From NCBI RefSeq assembly GCF_024746835.1, contig NZ_CP080531.1, positions 744,001 to 808,000 on the forward strand: a stretch of DNA of 64,000 bases, in the 5' to 3' direction. The translations under genes were made by a program, and so were the position numbers. This document shows positions 51,330 to 58,961 of this stretch, one piece after another; position 1 is the stretch's first letter, and every line of letters starts with the position of its first letter. The DNA comes from Mesorhizobium sp. AR02. GTDB lineage: Bacteria; Pseudomonadota; Alphaproteobacteria; Rhizobiales; Rhizobiaceae. Under the pieces are notes generated by a model. The model saw nothing but the letters and a program-made list of their open reading frames with translations. It was not told where the DNA came from and made no database searches.

Positions 51330-52334
51330 ATGACAAGGGCGCTCAAGAGTTTGTTTCTGGCCGGCACGATGCTGGCCGTTTCGTTGGGATCGGCCGCCGC
51401 ACAGGCCAAGGTTTCGGTGGCCGCCATCTCGGGATATTTCGCCCAGGGTTTTGGCGTTTCGATCGTCAACGGCCTCAACAAGGCCAAGGCCGATTTCGGC
51501 ATCGACCTCAAGCTGGTCGACACCGGCAATCGCGCATTGGACTATCAGGAGCAGTTCGAAAACCTCGCCAAGGGCAAACAGTACGACCTCATCTTCGTGA
51601 TGGGCTGGGAGCTGGTGGATTCGCTGCAGAAGGTCAGCAAGGAATATCCAGACCAGCGCTTCGTCTTCATCGACGGCGTGCTCGACAATCCCAAGATGAT
51701 CTACGCCAACTTCGCCGAAGAACAGGGCTCCTTCGTCGCCGGCGCGCTGGCCAGCATGATCGAGGCCAAGGGCAGCGAATTTCCCAAGATCGGCGACGGC
51801 AAGGCAATCGGCTTCGTCGGCGGCCGCGACATCCCGGTGATCCGCAACTTCCTTGGCGGCTATGAGCAGGGCGCCAAATACGCCGCGCCCGACGTGAAGG
51901 TGAATTCCGTCTTCGCCGGCACTTTCGATGATCCGGCCAAGGGCAGCGAGCTTGCCCAGGCGCTTTACGGCCAGGGCTCCGACATCGTCTATAACGTCGC
52001 CGGCCCGACCGGCGAAGGCGTGATGCAGGCCAGTGCCGCCGCCGACAAATATTCGATCGGCGTCGATATCGACATGTGCGGCACGGCCCCCGGAAATGTG
52101 CTCGGCAGCATGCTGAAGCGCGGCGACATCGCCGTCTACACGCTAATCAAGGACGAGGTCGGCGGCAACAAGGTCACCGCCGGCACTCGCACCTTCGACC
52201 TCGCATCGGGCGGCGTCGAGTTCAAGGTCTGCGACGACATCGCGCCGAAGATCCCGGCCGACGTCACGACCAAGCTCGACGAGATCAAGAAGGGCATCCT
52301 CGACGGCAAGATCGTGATCGCCAAGGCGAAATAG
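51330..52334 (+). CDS. BMP-family (basic membrane lipoprotein-like) nucleoside-type substrate-binding protein
   Basis: A 334-residue periplasmic protein of the Bmp/PnrA family. The signal peptide is MTRALKSLFLAGTMLAVSLG with cleavage near AAAQA-KV. The family signature appears as LIFVMGWELVDSLQKVSKEYPDQRF followed by FIDG, then FAEEQGSFVAGALASMIE and DIVYNVAGPTGEGVM. Members bind purine nucleosides. It is the first gene of a six-gene rightward operon ending in two nucleoside hydrolases, which supports a nucleoside-like ligand. Confidence 0.85.
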   Translation: MTRALKSLFLAGTMLAVSLGSAAAQAKVSVAAISGYFAQGFGVSIVNGLNKAKADFGIDLKLVDTGNRALDYQEQFENLAKGKQYDLIFVMGWELVDSLQKVSKEYPDQRFVFIDGVLDNPKMIYANFAEEQGSFVAGALASMIEAKGSEFPKIGDGKAIGFVGGRDIPVIRNFLGGYEQGAKYAAPDVKVNSVFAGTFDDPAKGSELAQALYGQGSDIVYNVAGPTGEGVMQASAAADKYSIGVDIDMCGTAPGNVLGSMLKRGDIAVYTLIKDEVGGNKVTAGTRTFDLASGGVEFKVCDDIAPKIPADVTTKLDEIKKGILDGKIVIAKAK

Positions 52335-52369
52335 GCCAGCAACAGCGCATCCCTCCCAAGAAAGCGCTA

Positions 52370-52405
52370 CACTGATCCGCCGCGGCTTGCCGCGGCGGAT
52401 CAGTG
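52370..52405. terminator. Very strong intercistronic hairpin after the BMP gene
   Basis: CACTGATCCGCCGCGG (52370-52385) and CCGCGGCGGATCAGTG (52390-52405) form a perfect 16-base stem around the loop CTTG. It lies 36 bases after the binding-protein stop and before the ATPase gene. There is no T-run. It should stabilize the binding-protein mRNA or attenuate transcription into the transporter genes. Confidence 0.75.
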
Positions 52406-52432
52406 TCCAATCTGCCAGTCTGCGAGAGCATC

Positions 52433-53995
52433 GTGTCGAACGCGCCGGAGTCCCCGACCCTGCACAGCACAGCCGCGATGGCCGTCGAGTTGACGGCTAT
52501 CACCAAGCGTTTTGGCGCCTTCATTGCCAATGACGGCATCGACCTTGCCGTGCGCCGGGGCGAAATCCACGCCATCATCGGCGAAAACGGCGCCGGCAAG
52601 ACAACGCTGATGAACATCCTGTTCGGCCTGCTGCAACCCGACGAAGGCTCGATCCGGCTGAATGGCGAGGCGACGGTGGTCGCCGACCCGGCGGCCGCCA
52701 TCAAGGCGGGCCTCGGCATGGTGCACCAGCATTTCAAGCTGGTGCCTTCGCTCTCGGTCGCCGACAATGTCTTTCTCGGCATGGAAATCCGCCGTCATGG
52801 GTTGATCGACCATGCCGCGCAGATCGCGCGCACACACGAACTGTCGAAGCGTTTCGGCCTGCATGTCGATCCGACCGAGCGCGTCGGGCTGCTCTCGGTC
52901 GGCATCGAGCAGCGCATCGAGATCCTGAAAGTTCTGGTGCGCGGCGCCCGCACCATCATCCTCGACGAGCCGACCGCGGTGCTGACGCCGCAGGAGAGCC
53001 GCGAACTGTTCCAGACGCTGCGCAGCTTCGTGGCCGAGGGCATGACGGTGATCTTCATCTCGCACCATCTGGAAGAGGTGATGGAGGTGTCCGACACGGT
53101 GACGGTGCTGCGCAACGGCCGCAAGGTCGCGACCCGCCCGACGTCGGAACTCAACAAGGACGAGTTGGTGCGCATGATGGTCGGCCGCGAGGTCAGTTTC
53201 GACCGGCGGCCGCGAGCAGCCCTGCACGGCGACATCGTGCTGGACGTCAAGGATCTGTGGGCTCGTGATGATCGCCGCTTGCCGGCCCTTCGCAACGCCA
53301 GTTTCACTGTCCGTTCCGGCGAGGTGGTGGGGATTGCGGGCGTCGCCGGCAATGGGCAGACGGAACTGGCGGAAGTGCTTTCGGGCCTGCGGCCGGCAAG
53401 CCATGGCGAGGCCCGGCTGAAGGGCCAGGACCTCACCACGCTCTCCCCCGCCGCAATCCGCGAGGCCGGCCTTGCCCATGTTCCGGGCGACCGCATGGTG
53501 CGCGGGGTCGATCGCAATGCCTCGATCGCGGCGAACACGCTGATGGGCCGCCAGCACCGCGCACCGTGGAGCCGCAGCGGCCTGCTCGATTGGAAGGCGA
53601 TCGCCGGGAATGCCGGAGCGCTGATCAAGAGCTTCGATATTCGCGCGCAAGGAGCGGGCGACGCCGTCAAGCGGCTTTCCGGCGGCAACATCCAAAAGGT
53701 CGTGCTGGCGCGCGAATTCACCAATGGCGCCGACTTCCTGCTGATCGATCAGCCGACGCGCGGCGTCGATATCGGCGCCCAGGAAGCCATCCATGACGAG
53801 ATCATGCGCCAGCGCGCGGCCGGCCGGGCGATCCTGCTGATTTCCGTGCAGCTTGACGAACTGGCGGCGCTCGCCGACCGCATCCTGGTGATGTTCAACG
53901 GGCGGATCATGGGTGAAGTCGCCGGCGACGATGCCGACGAAGACAGGATCGGCATGATGATGGCGGGCGTGTCGCCGCAACTGGAGCCCGCATGA
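52433..53995 (+). CDS. BMP-type nucleoside ABC transporter ATPase (two ATPase domains)
   Basis: About 520 residues with two ABC domains in tandem, as in RbsA and YufO. The first has Walker A GENGAGKTTLMNIL, signature LSVGIEQRIEI and Walker B TIILDEPTAVLTP. The second has GVAGNGQTELAEVL, signature LSGGNIQKVVLAREF and FLLIDQPTRGVD. The second Walker A lacks the normal Lys-Thr, as is usual for this class. The frame opens at a GTG at 52403 inside the hairpin, so I prefer GTG at 52433; ATG at 52478 is also possible. It powers both permeases downstream. Confidence 0.85.
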   Translation: MSNAPESPTLHSTAAMAVELTAITKRFGAFIANDGIDLAVRRGEIHAIIGENGAGKTTLMNILFGLLQPDEGSIRLNGEATVVADPAAAIKAGLGMVHQHFKLVPSLSVADNVFLGMEIRRHGLIDHAAQIARTHELSKRFGLHVDPTERVGLLSVGIEQRIEILKVLVRGARTIILDEPTAVLTPQESRELFQTLRSFVAEGMTVIFISHHLEEVMEVSDTVTVLRNGRKVATRPTSELNKDELVRMMVGREVSFDRRPRAALHGDIVLDVKDLWARDDRRLPALRNASFTVRSGEVVGIAGVAGNGQTELAEVLSGLRPASHGEARLKGQDLTTLSPAAIREAGLAHVPGDRMVRGVDRNASIAANTLMGRQHRAPWSRSGLLDWKAIAGNAGALIKSFDIRAQGAGDAVKRLSGGNIQKVVLAREFTNGADFLLIDQPTRGVDIGAQEAIHDEIMRQRAAGRAILLISVQLDELAALADRILVMFNGRIMGEVAGDDADEDRIGMMMAGVSPQLEPA

Positions 53996-55035
53996 TGAGC
54001 GACCGTTTGCGCGCCTTTTCCGGCCAGATCATCGCCGTGGGTGTAGCCTTGCTGCTGGGGGCGATCATCATCCTCCTGGTCGGCGAAAGCCCGGTGCGTG
54101 TCTTGATGACGCTGCTGCGCGGCGCATTCGGCGACCAGGAAAAGGTTGCCGGCACCCTGCTGCAGACCACGCCGATCCTGATCTGCGGCGTTGCGGCCTG
54201 CATCGGCCTGCGCGGCGGCATGTTCAATGTCGGCATCGAGGGCCAATTGTTCCTCGGCGGATTTGCCGCCGCCTGGGTCGGCTTCAGCTTTTCCCTGCCC
54301 GCGGGCATCCACACCCTGGCGGCGCTGGCGCTTGCTGTCGTCGCCGGTGCCGCCTGGGTCGCCATCCCTGCCTATTTCCGCGCCCGCTACAACACCAACG
54401 AAGTCGTCTCGACGATCCTGTCGAACTACATCGCCGTGCTGCTCACCTCCTACTTCACCATCTTCCTGTTCAAGCGGCCCGGCGGCTGGTCGGAGACGCC
54501 GCCGATCCTGGCGACAGCCTATCTGCCGGAGATCTTTGCCTTCTCGCGGCTGAACTGGGGGCTGGTGATTGGCCTGCTGCTGGCAGTCGGTGTCGCATTG
54601 GTCTTCCGCTACACCAGCTGGGGCTATGGTGTGACCATGGTCGGATCGGCGCCGAAATTCGCCGAATATGGCGGCGTCAACGTGAAGCGGCAGGGCTTTG
54701 TCGTGCTGCTGCTTTCGGGCGCCGTCGGCGGCCTGGCCGGTGGCGTCGAGACGCTCGGTGTGCATCACCGGTTCATGGAGGGCTTTGCTCCAGGCTTCGG
54801 CTTCGACGGGCTGATCGCCGCCCTGCTCGCCAACGGCTCGCCGGTCGCCACCATCGTCACGGCACTGTTTTTCGGCGCGCTGCGCAGCGGCTCGCTGCTG
54901 CTCGAGGTCGACACCAGCGCGTCGCGCGAAATCATCACCGTGATCCAGGCGCTGATCATCCTCAGTGTATCGGCGCAGGTCCTGATCAAACGCCGCGGCG
55001 ATAGCCAGGCGGGGGAGCGGCGATGGAAATTCTAG
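53992..55035 (+). CDS. BMP-type nucleoside ABC transporter permease 1 (YufP-like)
   Basis: A 347-residue polytopic permease with about nine hydrophobic segments, belonging to the branched-chain/simple-sugar permease family. Landmarks are RGGMFNVGIEGQLFLGGF near residue 72 and the loop GVTMVGSAPKFAEYGGVNVKR near 215. Its ATGATG start overlaps the ATPase stop, and its own end overlaps the second permease by 13 bases. It forms a heterodimeric channel with that protein. Confidence 0.85.
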   Translation: MMSDRLRAFSGQIIAVGVALLLGAIIILLVGESPVRVLMTLLRGAFGDQEKVAGTLLQTTPILICGVAACIGLRGGMFNVGIEGQLFLGGFAAAWVGFSFSLPAGIHTLAALALAVVAGAAWVAIPAYFRARYNTNEVVSTILSNYIAVLLTSYFTIFLFKRPGGWSETPPILATAYLPEIFAFSRLNWGLVIGLLLAVGVALVFRYTSWGYGVTMVGSAPKFAEYGGVNVKRQGFVVLLLSGAVGGLAGGVETLGVHHRFMEGFAPGFGFDGLIAALLANGSPVATIVTALFFGALRSGSLLLEVDTSASREIITVIQALIILSVSAQVLIKRRGDSQAGERRWKF

Positions 55036-56009
55036 ACAAGCTGATCAACGTCGCGCTGATCGCGGCGACGCTTCGCACCACCGCGCCAATTCTCCTGGTC
55101 GCGCTTGGCGGGTCGTTCACCACCAAGGCCGGCATCTTCAACATCGGGCTCGAGGGCCAGATGCTGGCCGGCGCCTTCTTTGCCGTCATCGGCTCGATCT
55201 GGACGGGTTCGGCATTCGCGGGGGTTGCTTGCGGCGTTGCCGCGGCGCTTGCCTTCGCGCTCGCCTTTGCCGTGCTGGTGGTGACGTTCCGGGCCAATGA
55301 AGTGGTCGTCGGCCTGGCGCTCAATATCCTTGCCGGCGGCATGACGATCTCGCTGATGAAAGCGATTTTCGGCACGCGCGGATCGATCGTCGGTCACGGC
55401 ATCGTCGGCCTGCCCAAGGTGCAGATACCTGGCGCCCAGGCGCTGCTCGGCTCGTGGGCGCCGCTGATTTCGGGCTTCACGCCGATTGTCTATGTCGCGT
55501 TCATCGCTGTGCCGCTGCTGGTGCTGTTCTACAACCGCACCCGGCTCGGCCTCTATATCCGCGTCGTCGGCGAAAAGCCCGAAGCCGCCGAGGCGCTCGG
55601 CATCTCGATCACCCGCGTCCGCTACACCGCCTCGCTGCTGTGCGGATTGCTGGCAGGCCTGGCCGGCGCGCATCTGTCGCTTGGCTACATCACCATGTTC
55701 ACCGAGAACATGTCCTCGGGCCGTGGCTTCATGGCGGTGGCCATCCTGATCTTCTCCAATGGCGATCCGCTGAAGGTGCTGGCCGGCTGCCTGCTTTTCG
55801 GTTTCGCCGATGCCTTCTCGCTGCGCCTGCAGACCTTTGGGTTTCCGTCCTATCTGGTGCTCACCGTGCCCTATGTCGTCGCGCTGACCGCCCTGTTCGC
55901 GCTGTCCTACCGGGCACGGCCAAGGATCATCAAGGAGACGCTGGCGTCGATGCAGAAACTGCTGTCGGTGGACAGGAACAACGCCCCGGTCGACAAAAAT
56001 CCGCAATGA
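55023..56009 (+). CDS. BMP-type nucleoside ABC transporter permease 2 (YufQ-like)
   Basis: A 328-residue polytopic permease paralogous to the preceding one. It has FTTKAGIFNIGLEGQMLAGAFFA near residue 35, the cytoplasmic loop LYIRVVGEKPEAAEALGISITR near 180 and GRGFMAVAILIFSNGDPLK. The 13-base overlap with permease 1 shows tight coupling. The next gene, a nucleoside hydrolase, starts 10 bases after its stop, so import and glycoside cleavage are co-expressed. Confidence 0.85.
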   Translation: MEILDKLINVALIAATLRTTAPILLVALGGSFTTKAGIFNIGLEGQMLAGAFFAVIGSIWTGSAFAGVACGVAAALAFALAFAVLVVTFRANEVVVGLALNILAGGMTISLMKAIFGTRGSIVGHGIVGLPKVQIPGAQALLGSWAPLISGFTPIVYVAFIAVPLLVLFYNRTRLGLYIRVVGEKPEAAEALGISITRVRYTASLLCGLLAGLAGAHLSLGYITMFTENMSSGRGFMAVAILIFSNGDPLKVLAGCLLFGFADAFSLRLQTFGFPSYLVLTVPYVVALTALFALSYRARPRIIKETLASMQKLLSVDRNNAPVDKNPQ

Positions 56010-56019
56010 AGGAACTCTC

Positions 56020-57033
56020 ATGGAACGCATAATCCTCGACGTGGATTCTGCCGGCGACGATATTCTCGCCGTGCTGTTTGCCGCGGCGAACCCGAATGTC
56101 CGGCTCGAAGGCGTCACCACAGTCACGGGTGCCGCCGGCCCGATCGAACAGGTCACCAATGTCGTCCTCAACACGCTGACGCTTGCCGGGCGCGACGACA
56201 TCCCGGTTCACGCCGGCGCGTGGCGGCCGATCGTCGGCAATGCCAAGGCCGACATGGAGGCGCCGGTGCATTTCGAAAAGCGGCTGGTTGCCCGCTTCGG
56301 CGACCGGCTGAAGAAGTTCAATCCACCAGCGCCGACCCCCTCACGCCAGGCGACGCCGGGGCATGCCGTCGACTTCATCATCAACACGGTGATGGCCAAC
56401 CCGGGTGAGATCACGCTGGTGACGACGGGGCCGCTGACCAATGCGGCGATGGCGCTGCTGCAGGAGCCGCGCCTGACGGGCGCACTCAAGCGGCTCTTGG
56501 TGCTAGGCGGCAACTTCCAGACGCCCGGCAACATGACGCCGCTGTCGGAGTACAACATCTGGGCCGATCCGGAGGCGTCGCGCATCGTGCTCAACGCCGA
56601 TGTCGACAAGATTCTGGTGCCGCTCGACATCTGCGAGGACAACCGCGTCGCCGCCTCGATGCTGACGCGCGACGACATTGCCGACATGCAGGCCGTTACG
56701 CGGAAGAATGCCGTCTTCGACATGATCGCCGACAGCTTCCCGATCTATATCGACATCTGGCGCGAGTTCTTCGACCTGGTCGGCTTTCCGATGGACGACG
56801 TGATCACCGTGGCGCTGGCCTTCGACCCGACGCTTGCCACCATGACCGAACCGCTCTTCGTCGATGTCGTGCTGGACGGGCGTCTCGCACGCGGACAGAC
56901 GGTTGCCCATCGCGGCCGGCAATTGCTGCCCGGCGGCGGGCCGAAGACCACGCGCATCTGCACCGATCTCGACGGCCGCCGCTTCCTGAACATCTTCAAG
57001 CAAACCATCGCGCGCTACGAACAAGCGGCGTGA
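56020..57033 (+). CDS. Nucleoside hydrolase-family protein with altered active-site motif
   Basis: A 337-residue IUNH-family protein. The N-terminal metal motif DxDxGxDD reads LDVDSAGDDILAV, keeping the aspartates but changing the Pro-Gly part. The asparagine/aspartate segment NIWADPEASRIVL is present. The C-terminal metal region, normally HDPLA, reads MDDVITVALAFDP, so histidine is replaced by aspartate. The family cleaves N-glycosidic bonds of nucleosides. The changes suggest an unusual base or sugar, or reduced activity. It is tightly followed by a more canonical paralogue. Confidence 0.8.
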   Translation: MERIILDVDSAGDDILAVLFAAANPNVRLEGVTTVTGAAGPIEQVTNVVLNTLTLAGRDDIPVHAGAWRPIVGNAKADMEAPVHFEKRLVARFGDRLKKFNPPAPTPSRQATPGHAVDFIINTVMANPGEITLVTTGPLTNAAMALLQEPRLTGALKRLLVLGGNFQTPGNMTPLSEYNIWADPEASRIVLNADVDKILVPLDICEDNRVAASMLTRDDIADMQAVTRKNAVFDMIADSFPIYIDIWREFFDLVGFPMDDVITVALAFDPTLATMTEPLFVDVVLDGRLARGQTVAHRGRQLLPGGGPKTTRICTDLDGRRFLNIFKQTIARYEQAA

Positions 57034-57044
57034 GGACCGATAAA

Positions 57045-57977
57045 ATGACCATTGCAACTCCCATCCTGTTCGATTGCGATCCCGGCCATGACGACGCCAT
57101 CGCGCTGGTCATGGCGCATCGTTCGCCGGCCATCGAACTCATCGGCGTCACCACCACCTGCGGCAATGCCGAGGTCGAGAAGACGACGGCCAATGCGCTG
57201 CGCATCCTCGAGTATATAGGCGCCGGCGACGTACCAGTCGCTCAAGGGTGCCATCGTCCGCTGGCGCGGCCGTTGGTGCTTGGCACCGCCGATGGTCCGA
57301 GCGGCCTCGAAGGCTCGCCCTACCTGCCGCAGGCCACAATCAAGCCGGTCGACCAGCACGCCATCGATTTCCTGGCCGACAAGCTGCGCGCCGCGCCCGA
57401 ACCGATCCTGGTCGTCGCCACCGGCCCACTGTCCAACATCGGCCTCATGATCCTCAAGCATCGCGACGTGCTGCCCAAGATCAAGGAATTGATCTGGATG
57501 GGCGGCGTCTTCTACCGCAAGAGCGAGATCATCACGCCGACGGAGTTCAATGCCTTCTGCGATCCGGAGGCGCTGAAGATCGTGCTGGACAGCGGCGTGC
57601 CGATCCTGATGGTCGGGCTCGATGTCACCATGCAGGTGCTGATCGAGGCGCCGCAATATGCCGAGCTCGCCACGATCGACACGCCGCTGGGCAGGCTCGT
57701 CAACGACTGGCTGCTGTTCTACGAGAAGCTGCACCGCAACTCGATGGGTGTCGGCGGCGCCATGCACGATCCGTTGGCGCTGGCGCTGGCCATCGACCCG
57801 ACGCTGGTGCGCACGCGCCCGGCCCATATCGGAGTCGATCTGTCCGGCACCTATGCCTTTGGCGCGACGGTTGCCGATTTCTGGGGCGAGCGCGGCGAGA
57901 AGGACAATGCCCGTATCGCCCATGAGGTCGACGCGGATCGTTTCTTCAAACTGATGTTCGACCTGCTGCGGGATTAG
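57045..57977 (+). CDS. Nucleoside hydrolase (canonical IUNH motif)
   Basis: A 310-residue IUNH-family N-ribohydrolase. The metal and catalytic motif is ILFDCDPGHDDAIAL at residues 7-21; the substrate asparagine/aspartate segment is NAFCDPEALKIVL and the C-terminal MHDPLALALAIDP keeps histidine and aspartate. It should release a base from an imported nucleoside. I chose ATG at 57045 with GAGGA upstream; a GTG at 57030 overlaps the previous stop. It is the last gene of the transporter operon. Confidence 0.85.
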   Translation: MTIATPILFDCDPGHDDAIALVMAHRSPAIELIGVTTTCGNAEVEKTTANALRILEYIGAGDVPVAQGCHRPLARPLVLGTADGPSGLEGSPYLPQATIKPVDQHAIDFLADKLRAAPEPILVVATGPLSNIGLMILKHRDVLPKIKELIWMGGVFYRKSEIITPTEFNAFCDPEALKIVLDSGVPILMVGLDVTMQVLIEAPQYAELATIDTPLGRLVNDWLLFYEKLHRNSMGVGGAMHDPLALALAIDPTLVRTRPAHIGVDLSGTYAFGATVADFWGERGEKDNARIAHEVDADRFFKLMFDLLRD

Positions 57978-57979
57978 GA

Positions 57980-57997
57980 GCCGCGAGAACCCGCGGC
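57980..57997. terminator. Hairpin between convergent nucleoside hydrolase and fghA genes
   Basis: GCCGCG (57980-57985) and CGCGGC (57992-57997) form a 6-base stem around AGAACC, directly after the nucleoside hydrolase stop at 57977. The opposite gene ends at 58015. There is no T-run; its position supports a shared transcript end. Confidence 0.45.
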
Positions 57998-58014
57998 CGA
58001 AACATTCCCTTGCT

Positions 58015-58887
58015 TCAGCGTGACCCGGTGCCGAGGACCGGGTCAGACAATCTTTCGGCATGCCATCTCAGATGGTCGTCCATGAATGTCGAAATGAAGA
58101 AATACGAGTGATCGTAGCCGTCCTGCATGCGCAGGGTCAGCGCAATACCGGCCTTGGCGCAGGCCGCTTCCAGAAGCCAGGGTCTCAGCCCGTCGTTGAG
58201 AAAACCGTCCGACGTCCCTTGGTCGACGAAAAGCTCGGGGAAGCGGTGGCCATCCTCGATGAGCAAGGTGGCATCGTAGCCCCGCCATGATGTCTCGTCC
58301 GCGCCGAGATATTTTTCGAGGGCCGGCCGCGACCAGCCGGCAGTGCTCGGCTGCACGATCGGCGCGAAGGCCGAGCAGCTTTTGAAGCGCTCGGGATTTT
58401 TGAGCGCGATCGTCAGTGCGCCATGCCCACCCATCGAGTGGCCGAAGATCGCCTGGCGCGTCATGTCGGCCGGAAATTCCTGTGCGATCAGCGCCGGCAA
58501 TTCCTCGGTGACATAGGAGTACATGCGGTAGTTCGTGGCGTAGGGCGCTTGCGTCGCATCGACGTAGAAGCCGGCGCCGCTGCCGAACTGCCAATTGTCC
58601 TTCTCGTCGGGAATGTCGGCGCCGCGCGGGCTGGTGTCGGGACAGACGACGATCAGGCCAAGCTCGGCGGCCATGCGCCTGTACTCACCCTTGTCCATCA
58701 CATTGGCATGGGTACAGGTGAGGCCGGAGAGATACCACACGACAGGGCAAGGCTTTTCACGGGCCTGCGGCGGCACGAAGACGGCGAAAATCATGTCGCA
58801 GGCGCAGACATCCGAAGCGTGGGAATAGACGCCCTGCACGCCGCCATGCGACCTGGCCGAGGAGATGGTCTTCATCCGGTCCGACAT
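58015..58887 (-). CDS. fghA: S-formylglutathione hydrolase
   Basis: A 290-residue esterase-D/FGH serine hydrolase. The nucleophile elbow is GHSMGGHGAL near residue 148, the catalytic aspartate is in LFVDQGTSD and the histidine in DGYDHSYFF. Length and these motifs match glutathione-dependent formaldehyde detoxification, where it splits S-formylglutathione to formate and glutathione. I chose ATG at 58887 with GGAG upstream; a start at 58911 is possible. It follows a TMADH-like demethylase gene by 74 bases on the same strand, a sensible source of formaldehyde. Confidence 0.85.
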   Translation of the reverse strand: MSDRMKTISSARSHGGVQGVYSHASDVCACDMIFAVFVPPQAREKPCPVVWYLSGLTCTHANVMDKGEYRRMAAELGLIVVCPDTSPRGADIPDEKDNWQFGSGAGFYVDATQAPYATNYRMYSYVTEELPALIAQEFPADMTRQAIFGHSMGGHGALTIALKNPERFKSCSAFAPIVQPSTAGWSRPALEKYLGADETSWRGYDATLLIEDGHRFPELFVDQGTSDGFLNDGLRPWLLEAACAKAGIALTLRMQDGYDHSYFFISTFMDDHLRWHAERLSDPVLGTGSR

Positions 58888-58961
58888 GTTCTTTTTCTCC
58901 GCCATCGGCAAACTTCAGGGCTGCCTGTCTAAGGACCATGGTTGCCAGGCGCAAGTCCCGC

